From Massariosphaeria phaeospora (lineage: Eukaryota; Ascomycota; Dothideomycetes; Pleosporales), in contig JAADJZ010000016.1 of NCBI GenBank assembly GCA_011032825.1, positions 806,001-870,000 of the forward strand: 64,000 nucleotides of DNA, written 5' to 3'. Of the stretch, positions 1 to 12,448 are shown piece after piece. The position numbers were made by a program, and so were the translations under genes. The notes below the pieces were generated by a model. That model saw only the letters and a program-made list of their open reading frames with translations. It was not told the DNA's origin and did not search any database. Position 1 is the first letter of the stretch. Each line of letters starts with the position of its first letter.

Positions 1-700
1 AGCAAGCACGTAGCCACCCCACCTACTCCATGGGGACCCTGCATCTGCGCCTGCATCTGCACCGCATTATTTAGCCTAGACAGCGCACCGCACTACACCG
101 CACCGCACCATATGTTATTTCATCACATCCTATCCCGCAGCTTATCGCGCACTCTGCCCTAGCAATAAAAATACCGTACACAGTCCAGACCATCAAATTC
201 CACCCGCCAATTCGTCTCTCCCCACCCAACCCACCAGCCCCGCACTCCTACCCAGCACCCCTTCCGTAGCACCTATCTTTCACCGCAAAACCACATATGC
301 AGGATACAACACTCAAAGCTTGCATCTGTGTTTACCGCAATACTACTTCTGCAGGATACATATCGCAAAGCCGGATATCGGGATAGGCGTCGGGCACGCT
401 ATTGTATCCAGCATACAAAAAAAGGAACACATACATACGAACCGAATCGAAGCGAACCGACCTGATCTGACCTGACCTGCTTACACCGATCCATGCCATG
501 CCATGCCATGCCATGCAAGAGATACAGATGACCCTTGCGCCCGATAGCCTAGCCTGTCAACCCACCACCCCGGAAGAAAGCAAGTCAGTTAAAGCAGCGC
601 CGAACAGACACCGATAACCCCCAACAAGCCCGCGCAACATTTCGATTCCCTATCCTATCGTCTTGAATCAAATGACCGAGAAACAACAAACCCCTCTCCA
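1..700. other. Intergenic, low-complexity, no gene seen
   Basis: I see no supported gene here. It lies downstream of the RSC4-like gene, which ends at 701 on the minus strand. Visible structure: CACCGCAC-type short repeats around 80-110; five tandem CCATG units at 491-515; and two or three weak matches to the dispersed GATACA repeat (about 349-372 forward and 398-420 reversed). Confidence 0.6.
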
Positions 701-3601
701 TCACGACCGAGCGAGATGCAAGAAGATAGTGCACTTCTCCACCTCGACCTGCTCTTTGACGTCCTTGCTCTCCGGCTTGCCCTTGCGGTCCCTCTCCGCA
801 ATGATCTCGATCTCGACGCGATTGACCCCGGCGCCAAGCTTGGCTTCATACACCGGCTCGCCCTTCTTCTTGCCGCCCTCGTAGCCCGGACCGATGCTGG
901 CGCCATTGATACCCGCTGTGACGGGGACGCGGTTCACCTCGTATGTTTTGTTGCCGTTGACGGTGACGAAGATGCGGTAGAGCCGGTGGGTGAGTGCAAC
1001 GGGGATGAACGGCACGATCTGGAGGTATGAGTGAGTCGGCCTCAAGTTCATTGTCACACTGTGCACCGTTTTCTCCTTGTGGGCTGGAATGGTCACCGAG
1101 AAGGGCTGCGGTAGATTTAGCGCGGGATGGGTGGTCAGTGTGATCTTGGGTATAAGAGCTTCCGAGATACCTAGCACACCGTTAGCAGAGCATTGACTGA
1201 GGAATCGCGTAAACTTACTCTTAAGCGGACTTTTCCGGATATTCTCGAACTGGGGCGTAGTAGGCGGTACGTAGTAATTCGGTGGATTGTATTGAGGGTA
1301 GGTTGCCGTTTGATGGTTAATTGCACCATTCGGGTGGGGGCTGCCACTCGTAGTGCGTGAGGTGGTCTGCGGAGGAGGCATTGGAGTCTGGGCGGGAACA
1401 CTTTGCCGCTGGCTCTGGCCATCAGATGTGTTACTCGCCGGCCGTATTGCAGTGAGAGCCGGCGATTGAATGTCATTCTTGAATCCGTTCACGACTGCGG
1501 GCGATCCAGCTGCTCGTGTCTGAGGGGCAGCTATAGGCGCTATGGTCGTGGTCGCCCCTCGAGGTCCTGAGAAGGGATTTGCAGATGCTGATGGCGTGCC
1601 TGTTTTGCCGGAAGAGGGCGGCCGGGAAGAGCGTTTGGAAGTCATACTATCAAGCACGTGCTGCTGCTGCCGCAACAAGGCCGCATTGTCGACAATGACG
1701 CTTGGGGGAGCAGAAGTCCGTGGGACCGGAGTATTCGGGTCGGAGCCGGGGCTTTGTCGTAACTTTAACTTCAACTGCGGCTTGGGAGGGCCAGAGCTAG
1801 GAGGAGGAGGAGCTGCGACAGACATGTTCAATTTCAGTTTCTGTTGCGGCGGCTCTTCCACTTTGGACTTGGCCTCTTCCAATCGTTTCGTGAACACAAC
1901 CTGCTTGTGTTAGTTCTTGACTGGCGGTGTACCGGGTGATGCATACCTCTAACTTGAGCGACAGATTGTACATTTCGCTGCCGTCTTCATTGTAGTCTCG
2001 AGCGTTCTTCCAGATCCAGCTCATCTCGTCTGCAAAGGCCTGCCAGCTCTTCAGGTCTGTATGTCCCGTCGGTGCGTTTCGACCTATGACGCCGCGGACT
2101 CTCTTTTGAACAGCGGTGATTGACATGGGATTCTTGATGAGCTGATAGTAGTCCTTTAGACTTCGGCTAGGGAGGTTGACAAAGGGTGCGAATATCGGGA
2201 CACCGCCCCTGATGGAATATTAGCGTTTATGGTCGATGACGTAGCGTTGGAGCACTCACTCTTTGTAATCGACCAGCTCCCGCACAATCTGCTCCTGGGT
2301 ATGCTGGAAGCTTTTGCCGGTGAAGTCTCCACTACCACCGTCGTTAGCCACAACAGCGGACTTCCTGAGCCTCGACGGCGCGGGAGTGTTGTTCTGCTGC
2401 GTGATTGTAGCTGCTCGTCGGGGCCGTTCGCTCGTGTCTGGTGTAGCAGCCACAGCCACGGGCTTTGGTGTTGATGCCGGTACTATCCTAGGAATCGGCT
2501 TGCCAGGAGGGGTTGCTTCCTCTCCAGGAATTGGCGTGGCCACAGCGACATAGTCCCCCAATCGGTAGGCGGGGTTGTGCTTGACCATCCAGTTGGAGGC
2601 CGTCTTGCGCAGGCGCTCGGCGTCTTCGTAGATGAGGGACTTCTTGTCATTGTATGCCTTTGCGTTGTTTACGAGCCGCTTGCAGTCACTTTCCACCTGC
2701 GCGAGAGCGTTGTAGCCGCCATTCTTGAGCTTGGCCTGTAAAGTTACGTCAGCTACTTATGCCCGACATATCAGGCCCATGTGTTGGGCTGGACAACAAA
2801 ACAGTAACGGGGGGGTCTGCCCTGGGCAAGACTCGGAGCGCGGGGCTGGGAAGACACGGTGTAGTAGACATAGAGTGCGGGATATGGGGTAGGGGCTGGA
2901 CGTACCTCGATGGTGTCGACTGCAATGGGCAGCTTGATCACCTCGTAGTATTCGGGCAGCTTGCTCTACAACGCGTGTGATTAGCGGGGTCTCTGCGGGG
3001 AGCGCGTCGCGCAGGCCTACCTGGTCGGGCAGCGAAAGGAAGTGTGTCGCGATCGGACGGCCGCTGCAGACTGTCAGTACTTGCTCAGGCGGTTGCGAGG
3101 AGTGACGGGGCTGGCGAGGCAGCGGGGGGAACGGCCACGTACGTTTTGTCTTTCGCTGCTTTCAAGCTCTCCAGGAACTTGATGCCCATGGCCGTCGCCG
3201 TCTCGACCGTCTCGGTGACGGCATCGGGATCGCTCTGCACCACGAGGCATGACGTTAGCAAGCCTGGTCATCGCATTTCCGATTCTGCATCTCGCGCCCG
3301 GCGGCGGCGCGTGTCGGCGGCGGCGTGCTCGACGTGGTGGTGCTGCGGGCGGCGGAGGGGGCTTTGGCGGTGGGTGTGAAGGGAGCTGGTCGAGCCCCAG
3401 GGCGTCGCGCGCTGCCCGTCCCAGAGCCCTCCCGCAGCGCAGCCGACACGTCTCGCCACTGCTGGCTCCGAGCCACCGCCGACGCTGCTGTTGCGCATCC
3501 CGCGATCCTGCACTCACCGGCACTTTCTGGCGCTTTGATGGGCGCCCTTCGTTCTCCGACGCCGCAGCACCCGTGGCTTTGCGCTTGGCTGCGCTCTCCA
3601 T
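701..3601 (-). CDS. RSC4: RSC4-like double-bromodomain subunit of the RSC chromatin remodeler
   Basis: Multi-exon gene for a nuclear protein of roughly 730 aa. The first exon (3518-3601) encodes MESAAKRK and a basic stretch and ends at a GTGAGT donor; the following small exons carry FLSLPDQ and LPEYYEVIKLPI, the entry to bromodomain 1, continued by DCKRLVNNAKAYN at about 2650-2700. A proline- and arginine-rich linker follows. Bromodomain 2 lies at about 1950-2190 (LKDYYQLIKNPMS, then WIWKNARDYNEDGS). After a low-complexity linker, the C-terminus at 701-1230 (FTRFLSQCSANG..., HSYLQIVPFIP) resembles the Rsc4 C-terminal domain. Two bromodomains plus this tail argue for Rsc4 rather than Rsc1/2, which would have BAH domains. 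Such bromodomains read acetyl-lysine on histones and recruit RSC. The small 5' exons are placed by splice sites only. Confidence 0.85.
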
Positions 3602-4048
3602 TTCACCGTAGTCGCGATCGCGTGGCCTGTCCAAGTGAATTAACAAGTTGCCCCGGCAGCAATAGCGCGGTGGTTCGGGGTGCAGCGGTGTGCGAAGTCG
3701 TCTTCAATCCTCACCACCCGACTGGGAGCGCGTTGACCCTTGCGGTTTGGCCGGCCCGTGCGCTCGCAGTCACGTGCACCCCCATCACCTCGGAATCAAA
3801 CTGCAGGGCCCACCCGATCAAGTCACAAACGAGACGCCCGCACACATGTTGTTTGTTGTTCTTTCGCAATTGAATCGTTGAGTGTCTCCCAGCTCACAAC
3901 GTCAGCGTCTAGCTAGTTGATTGTCCTGGCCCAGGGTATCCCCAATACCAGCCACAACCGACACAGGTAGGTAGTATTGTCCGCAAACATTAGTGTATAA
4001 CTATAGAAGAAACAAGAGGAGCCGTATAATCCATCGAGAGTCTCGTCC
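3602..4048. other. Intergenic: RSC4 promoter side and kinase 3' end
   Basis: About 450 bp between two minus-strand genes. It must hold the RSC4 promoter and the 3' end of the kinase transcript. I see no ORF with family support and no clear repeat. Confidence 0.5.
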
Positions 4049-5533
<1,485 letters not shown>

Positions 5534-6440
5534 GATACGGATATGAGTCGCAGCACACAAGCGCTCGGTTGCGTTGGTCTTGAGGCTGAGGGTCGAGGGA
5601 GTTGCCTATCGGGGCGGCGTAGCTCTCGTGGTGGGGTGATGAGGGGTAGCAGACGAGCGCAAACAAGCGATTAAGGAACAAAAATAGGCGGGAAGAATAG
5701 TGGGAGAGGGCGAGGAGGTGAGAATTGTAGGTGGAGAGGGTAAGACGAGGTCGTCTAGAACAGTGGTCAGCCTCTCGAGGTATTGAGGGGTTGTTGTGTT
5801 TGCTGCGGCTGTGGGGGCGGTCGTTCTTGCGCAGGTGCAGGTCTGCCTGGGAGGCGCTCCGTCATTGGCTGCACACAGCCTGTCGCGAACACTTCCGTCA
5901 GCTGTAAAGAAGAGTGCGTCGCAAACCCACTGGGGAGTCACTGAAAGTCGGATAAGCGTCTAACCTATCTCCCAAAGCGCGTACCTTGCCTAGCTAGAAA
6001 CAGAATCTCTGGAACTAAAGCAATGAATCCGCGGCCCTCCAAGAGGATTATCGAACGTAGCAATATAACTTTAGAAAGCTACAATTATATACACAGCGTC
6101 AACTTGATTCTACAAGGTACAGGATAAAATATACATAACAGATAGGTAGTGCTCTGGTAAAGAGTCACATCTGGCGTGTTGAGCCTTGCTGTCTGTCCCG
6201 TGGGCGGAACACTAGGGCGATAGTGGACCGGCAGGGTCGATGCAATTCAGGGAAGATGTCGATCTGATGTCATGCATGGGTCCTGAGACAGGCAAACCGT
6301 AGATAAACCCACCCCCGCAGATACTCCACCGTCCTAGTCCCTGTGCTTTCTTGACACCCGATAACCATTCTCGCAGCCTCCAACATCCTCCAGCCAGCGA
6401 AAGAAATACCAACTCCCTCACAGCAGTCGAAGATTCCATC
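5534..6440. other. Divergent intergenic region
   Basis: About 900 bp between the divergent kinase and the small membrane-protein gene. It should contain both promoters and 5' leaders. It holds GT/GA-rich low-complexity sequence at 5640-5840 and a more AT-rich block at 6050-6140. No gene seen. Confidence 0.5.
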
Positions 6441-6815
6441 ATGACCGCGGCAACGGTATTCACCATCTTCGCGGGCGTCCTTGGCGTTGTTGCTCTCGGC
6501 ATCTATCTGTTCGGCATCCCACCGGAGCTCAAGCGCAGCATGGAACGACAAGCTCTGCAGACAATGGGCGAGAACAAGATGTCCTACATGGCCAAGGGTA
6601 AGTCTACTCAGTAGACAGTCCCCAGTATGCCCGATATAAAGTCAAGGCTAATTCTTGTAGACCAAATCTCCAACCTCCCCGCCTCCGACCAGGAGAACGT
6701 CAAGCAGTTCAAGGAGGGACTTGGCAACGCAGTCGGAGGTGGTTTGAAGAATCCGCTTGGCGAAACCACTGGTGAAGCCACGGACAAGCTGACCAGTCCT
6801 CTTACTGGTCGCTGA
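6441..6815 (+). CDS. Small single-pass membrane protein, function unknown
   Basis: Two exons (6441-6597 and 6661-6815) give 103 aa; the intron has a GTAAGT donor and a TTGTAG acceptor. The ATG at 6441 is the only ATG in frame upstream of the membrane segment. The N-terminus is one hydrophobic helix (VFTIFAGVLGVVALGIYLFG, about residues 5-24), followed by a charged region with PPELKRSMERQ and a glycine-rich tail (GNAVGGGLKNPLG). I do not recognise a named family. The pattern of one helix plus an amphipathic tail would fit a mitochondrial or ER membrane micro-protein, but that is inference. Clean splicing and codon use support a real gene. Confidence 0.65.
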
Positions 6816-7076
6816 TTGTCTTCTACTATGTACGCCGGCTCGCAAACTGTGGGTGGAACAAGGTGCAGATGTACACGAAAGGCTCGCTCGAACGGGTTTC
6901 TGCGACGACGCCGAAGGCGAATAACTGATGTTGGCGGAATTGTCTTGGAATAGGGCTTCTTCTCGCGGGTTGCCGCTCGTATGCCGTCCTGCTAGCATTG
7001 AACAACTGGTGCAGGTCTTGTGTTAGGTAGCCAAAATGACGACACTGTTGTACAGCATTCTTTCTTCCTCATCTCC

Positions 7077-7475
7077 TCAGCGAATTGTAAGGCCGCCGTT
7101 CCAGACCGCCCACCACACCACCTGCCAGCCAACAACGATACTCCAGAACGGTATCTGGAAAGCCGTCTTCCTCGTCTTGTGCTGAAAGTAATGCTGTCCG
7201 GCCAGCGCACCAGGCCATCCTCCCAGCAGCTCCAGCGTATGCAACGTCACCTCCCTGACCCTCCATACCTGGTTGCGCGCTTGCAGCTTGTCGTACCCGT
7301 AGAACAGGAACGTCGTCCCACTCAGGATACAGGTGTACGCGAGGGGTAACAGCGACCCGCTATAAGTGTACAGTCGGATGAGGCAGACGGATGGGAGGAC
7401 CAGAGAGAAGACGCCGGCTGTTGTGGCGGCGGTTATGGGGCGGTGACGGTGGTCACGATGCGGTTGAGGAGGCAT
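7077..7475 (-). CDS. DUF1294 family membrane protein
   Basis: Single-exon gene of 132 aa. The ATG at 7475 (MPPQPHRD) is used because upstream in-frame codons contain no ATG. Three to four hydrophobic segments: TTAGVFSLVLPSVCLI, LLPLAYTCILSGTTFLFYGY and IPFWSIVVGWQVVWWAVW. The stretch YGYDKLQA ... LELLGGWPGALAGQ ... HKTRKTAFQIPFW is the DUF1294 signature, a family known from bacteria and fungi, sometimes fused to cold-shock domains. Function is unknown; it is an integral membrane protein. It is convergent with the 103-aa gene. Confidence 0.85.
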   Translation of the reverse strand: MPPQPHRDHRHRPITAATTAGVFSLVLPSVCLIRLYTYSGSLLPLAYTCILSGTTFLFYGYDKLQARNQVWRVREVTLHTLELLGGWPGALAGQHYFQHKTRKTAFQIPFWSIVVGWQVVWWAVWNGGLTIR

Positions 7476-8513
7476 TGAAAGGCGGGTGGAGGGCGCAGAC
7501 GTCGGTGTATGGGTGAGGGGATCAGAGGTGCAGGCCGAGGCTCGTGCCAAATTCGTTGCTGATTAAGGATCCTTTTGGCAGCATATAAGTTTCTATCAAT
7601 TAACAAATAGTATATATCTGTCTTTACAAGGCCCTATCGTATCAATCATATGGGGCAATGTCTAGAACAGCCAGTCTAGAAAATAATGTCTTGAATAACC
7701 TGTAGAGGCAAGAGGATGAGTTCGTAGAGGCGTATCCGCGACGACTCATGCCAAGGAAGTATCCGCGATATCGGCGCTTACCTCGTACGGGACTAGCGGT
7801 TTTTCACTGTCGTCTCAACCCGCTCGCTCTAGATTCTCAACCTCCAACATCGGCATCAACATCAACACTCATCCGAACGCCCCTCTGGCTCGAGTCGCTG
7901 CGGACGCGCCTCTCCGAACTGCATCCTCTCCCTCTGCATGCTCTGTCTAGGCATTAGCTAGTATACTAGATACAGTAGGGCTTTGTGCAGACAGAGAATA
8001 CGAGTTCTGAAAAAACTTCTACAATGTTAAGGGCTTCTAATACACATTCTACGTCTAAGTATACTTTATTCTCTCTACAAGCTCTAGTTGCACATTACCT
8101 AGTATGCAGGATACAATAGGGCTTGGTAAAGCGGGACTAATGTATATTCATCGCCGTCTCTCCGGCTCAACCTCCAACATCCACATCAACACATTAACGC
8201 TCATCACGACATCATCACGGTCGCCTGTTCCCGCACTCCGGCTTCGCGCGACTCGAGGAAAGATTCTAGAATCTTGGGCTTGCTTAAGCCTAGCTCGAGC
8301 CCCTGAACTATCGGCCCGTTATACTAGTGAACCGTTGGACCACTAACAGCTAACATGTATCAAACGGTCGGCAAGCCGATCCGGCTATGACTCCTCTCGC
8401 TCTCTCTCTCTTTCTCAAGAAGTCGTGCATCTGTCGTGTTTGGAGGCCGCAGGCAAAGAACCTCTCGGGAAGGATAGGCGATTGCTGGAGTTGGTCTGAT
8501 CGCCACGTCCATC
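7476..8513. repeat. Repeat-bearing intergenic region with two copies of the dispersed GATACA repeat
   Basis: No gene is supported. Units of the dispersed repeat sit at about 7952-8040 and 8091-8135, each with TAGTAT, then GATACARTAGGGCTT. A second local duplication shares CTCAACCTCCAACATC at about 7838-7872 and 8166-8200, so the block looks like a decayed tandem element. A CT microsatellite lies at 8395-8413. Confidence 0.65.
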
Positions 8514-9330
8514 ATGGTTGGGTAAGTACTTACTAAATACTAATCCCTGGCTTGCTACATGTCGTCCTCTCTGGAGGATAACGCCTCGTGATGGTAGGTT
8601 GTAGCCAGCTCAACAAAAGTGTTGATATTCCCACTGCGCACGATAGCCGTTCGTCCCCCTCTGATACTAATCTTGTATGGTAGTTTCGAGTACAGGCAAA
8701 ACCTGTTTGAATGTCCCCGCTGCGGGTACGACATTGATCGCGCGTTACGATTCAACCACTATAACGATACTGGATGTTATCACGTGTGCGAAGGCTGTTT
8801 TGGTGGTGCGGGTGGCGTATGGGATCCAGATAGCGACGAGTACTGGGAGCACGTGCTCAGGGACCACGTGTGTACCTACTGCGGACAACACTATAATAGC
8901 GAGTCCAACTTGCAGCACGTACGTATTCTCATCTTCGGCACCCCGGGTGGATATTTACCTTATCTAGCATCGGATCACTCACCGCGAGCCAACTATCGAC
9001 TGCCTAGCCTGCCCACGCAAATTCACCACCTACGGTGGCATGATTATCCATCTCGAAGCCGGCACCTGCGAATCCGGTTACGACGATCTCAACCTCAACA
9101 GACTTGCTGTGACGTGCTACCAGAGCCGAAAATACACCGTCAACGTATACCGGTGCTATCTCCTATCATGGATCGAACTAGACCCAGGAACCTTAGCGTT
9201 CAGGTGTCCAACTTGCAATACCCATGTTGCGAAGCTATCGAGTCTCTTTATGCATGTGGATTCGGATGCATGCGGCCAGACGCTAGACAGTGGCGCCATA
9301 TTGAAGTTGAGGAGGTGGTTACAAAAATAA
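8514..9330 (+). CDS. Small C2H2-like zinc-finger protein
   Basis: Predicted three-exon gene, 201 aa. Exon 1 is only 8 nt (ATGGTTGG, 8514-8521) before GTAAGT; the intron carries a CTGATACTAAT branch site and a TAG acceptor, and exon 2 (8684-8918) restores the frame. Exon 3 is 8968-9330. Zinc-binding pairs: CPRCGYD near the start, HVCEGCF, CTYCGQHYN with HHRITH spanning intron 2, CLACPRKFTTY with MIIHLE, and CPTCNTHVAKLSSLFMH. This looks like a fungal family of degenerate C2H2 proteins without a defined function; DNA or RNA binding is inference. Repeats occupy the upstream flank. Main doubt: the 8-nt first exon. The alternative is a truncated gene lacking its true start. Confidence 0.65.
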
Positions 9331-10989
9331 TATCGTCAGATGCTTCGGCGTAAGGCGGAACGGCAGCGTACCAGTACTGCTCCATCTGTCTCCGTCGGCC
9401 ATGGACCTGTCTCCGCCGGCTGCGGATCTAAAGTCTATTCTTCAAGCTACCATGTAACTTAAGGTTTTGGAGGTGACGGAGACCGATCAATTTCTTGGTC
9501 GTAGCAAGAGGGGGGACGGAAACCCGACACCCAATACAACCTCTACCTTCCATTTCATCTCCATCCAACGGATACTACTCACAACAGCCAGTATCCGAAT
9601 GCGCTGAATCCGGGCCAGAAGTTTTGTCGGAAAGTAGGGGGAGATGATGAAACGCTGTGCAAAATTCGGAACAGCTGGGTGATAAGCCGAGATTTTGCCT
9701 GTGGATCCTTCCTGGCGAGGACTAATAGTGCTAGGCACTGTTTGCCTTAAAAAAGAAGGATAGAAGATATGAAAACGTAAAGACTCAATAGTAGGCTACA
9801 GAAAAATCAGCTTATCTATGACGATTCTTTGAGGGTTTGAGCAACCTCCTCTCCGCAGTCACACTCTCGCCACAACCCTCTTTCTCGTCCTCCAACCCTT
9901 CCGACCCTCCTAACTATTCCATATCCCCCATCTGCTATCCCTTCCTCCTTCACACCCCCCTCTCCTACCCCTTCCTCCTCCTTCACCCCCACCTCCAAAT
10001 ACCTGCCCACCATCCCCCTCAGCACCGAAAACCTCCCCATCTTCCCAAACACCTCAACACCAAGATGCACCTGAAACCCCTGCCGCATTCTCCTCCAACC
10101 ACGCCACATCCTGGCGATCCGACACCAAATCAACGCAGAACCAGCTGACGCAGGGGATCCCTACCTAGCCACTGTCGTCTGGGCGGGGGGAAGGACACGA
10201 AAATAGGAGTTGAATAGTAAGTAGGAGATGGAAATGAAATGAACTGAACTGGGAAAGTACACATAAGTCAAGAGAGGAGAGTTGTAAGGAAATATGTGTA
10301 TAGCTTGTATAAGAGAGCTCTTCTCGCTTGCCTCTCTCTGCATCATCATGTTTATCATCTTAGAACGTAAATATAATTTTTTTGTTCAGCTTGTTTGTAG
10401 TAACAGTATAGTACGTAGACAAAATACTATTTGCTTCGCCTTGCTTAGGACGTCGTTTTGGATTATTTGGTAGTTGTGCTTAGCTTAGCTTAGCTTAGGT
10501 GGGTGGGTAGAGAGGGAAATAGATGGTACATGCATGTATGCATATTATGTTATGTGCCCGATTTCTGTTGTGGTGGAGTTATATTGGTATCTCTATCTAT
10601 CGTTCTATCGTTCTACAGGCTATAAGCGAAACACATTAGAGGAAAGAGGTTAGATCGGTGATATGGTCATGGGCAGGTAGGGAAACATGTAGACCAACAT
10701 GCGTCAAACGAACAAACGAACAAATAAACAGGGCAAGTCGCGCGCGCGCAGCGCCCAACAACAACAACATCCAACTCCACTCCACTAGACACTGTCGCCC
10801 AACGCCGAACGCTTGCACGGTTTGATTTGATTGATTGCACAGCTTTAATTTGATTTGATGCGGTACGGAAATTAAACACTAGAAACTAAACCACGCCTCT
10901 CTCTCCCTTATTTGCTATGAACTACCACGCAGAACGTAAACACATAAAACGAACAGGACGCGGAGCTAAGCTACCAACGGCTTACCACT
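9331..10989. other. Intergenic, no supported gene
   Basis: About 1.65 kb between the zinc-finger gene and the 3' end of the GH17 gene. Contains a strongly C-rich/G-rich strand-skewed block at 9840-10150, open on both strands but low-complexity, short CTTAG repeats at 10475-10500, and AT-rich sequence likely to be the GH17 3' UTR. I do not call a gene. Confidence 0.5.
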
Positions 10990-12448
10990 CTACGCGAAGA
11001 TATCCGCACACCCAAAGCTCTTCTCCACGCCAAACGCACCTCCATCCTTCCACCCGTCGTTCTGGAAGCTGAACAAACACGCCTCAGTCCCCACGCTCTT
11101 CACAATGCTCTCCATGGCCTCTTTCTGCTGCGTCGTACCCGGCACCGCCTTGCCGTTGGCCTGTCCGCTAGTTGGCCACCCAATCTCCGTGATGTACTTG
11201 CCCTTGGCGGCCGCTTCGGGACACACCTTGGCCGCCTGCTCGAGCTGCGAGGCGGCGAAGCTGCCGGCCTCGGAGGCGGAGACGGACGACGTGAAGAACG
11301 GGTGCACCTGCACGGTGAAGACGTCGATGTGATCGCACAGCGCAGCGCCCTGCTGCTCCCACACGTCGACGGTCTCGGTCGTGGTGACGGCGATGTCGTC
11401 GGGGAAGCCCGCGGTGCGGAGTTCCGTGCGCACGTGGTCGATGTACGGGCCGAGGTCCTCGGGCGTGCAGTGGCTGTTGAAGATGCACTCGTTGCCGACG
11501 ATGACCATGGCGACGCTGTCCTTGGGCGCGTGCGCGATGATGTCGCTGAGCTGCTTGTTGGCGTAGTCGGAGCCCGGGCCTTTGCCGTCTTTGCCGCCCG
11601 CTTCGAGGAAGATGCCGTAGATGACTTTGAGGCTGTGCTTTTGGCATGCGGGGACGACGTTCTCGAAGACGCCGCAGTCGGTGCTGTAGGAGCGGATGGT
11701 GGTGAAGCCGAGGTCGGCGATCTTGGCGATGTCGGCGGACACTTCGCTGGCGGTTTTGCAGTCGCCGCTGTCGGCGTACGGCGTGTACGTAATGGCCCAT
11801 TTGTTGTCTTTGGTCACGATGCGGCCGCTGCCGCTGTAGTCGCCGCCGGCGGACTTGCTGGGCTTGGCCTTGTCGGCTTTCTCGACTTTGGTTGCCTCGG
11901 ACTTGTGGGCTTCCTTGGAGGGTTCTGGCTTGGGAGTGTAGGCCTCCTTGGATGGCTGAGGCTCAGCGGCGTAGCCCTCCTTTGAGGGCTGGGCGTTAGG
12001 GGTGTAGACTGGCTCGGGCGCCTTGCTTGACTCTACTGCTTTGCTTGACTCGGGTGCCTTGCTCGACTCGGGGGCGGGCGTGTAGATGTCGAACGAGGAC
12101 GGGAGCGCTGGGGCACTGTAGACCTCAGTTGGTGCCACCGCCGGGGGAGTGTACAAGGGCGTGGTGGAGCTCTCAGCGGCCGACGACGGGGCGACGACGA
12201 CAGTTGAGTTTGAGACCATGGGCGGGACTGGAGACAAGTTAGCTTGGCCACTCTTCTGCATTTCCCCTTTCCATCCCGAATCATGACGACTTACGTTCGC
12301 TGGCGTGCACGTAGACGGTCGTGTACACGGTGCAGACCTCGTTGTCCGCATAATCGCGGCGCATGTTGTGGAAGCCCGCGTGCGCTTTGTGGGCAGCAGC
12401 AACAGAGCCGACGAGCGCCGCCGAAGCAGCAACAATTGAAGCCTTCAT
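10990..12448 (-). CDS. Secreted GH17 beta-glucanase/glucosidase, btgE-like
   Basis: Two exons (12295-12448 and 10990-12227) give 463 aa. The start MKASIVAASAALVGSVAAA is a clear signal peptide. A short Cys-containing stretch (NEVCTVYTTVYV) and a Ser/Pro/Lys-rich linker with repeats of the type ESSKAPE and PSKEAY follow. The catalytic barrel starts near KWAITYTPY. Catalytic residues by family: acid/base Glu in IVGNECIF and nucleophile Glu in ITEIGWPTSG. It ends at FGCADIFA with no GPI signal, so it is probably secreted or cell-wall bound through the linker. The architecture matches Aspergillus btgE-type proteins, which act on beta-1,3-glucan in the wall. A long CT-rich upstream region lies at 12449-14240. 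Confidence 0.93.

Noticed and set aside
8300..8345. tRNA-like half (reverse complement GGTCCAACGGTTCACTAG)
   Set aside because: No cloverleaf could be completed on either side.
9816..10148. Open frames on both strands of a strand-skewed block
   Set aside because: Pro/Ser-rich one way, Gly/Arg/Val-rich the other; no ATG start on the minus frame and no family resemblance.
11302..11985. Long plus-strand open frame over the GH17 gene
   Set aside because: Antisense shadow of the GH17 catalytic exon, Ala/Gly/Val/Asp-rich and without a motif.
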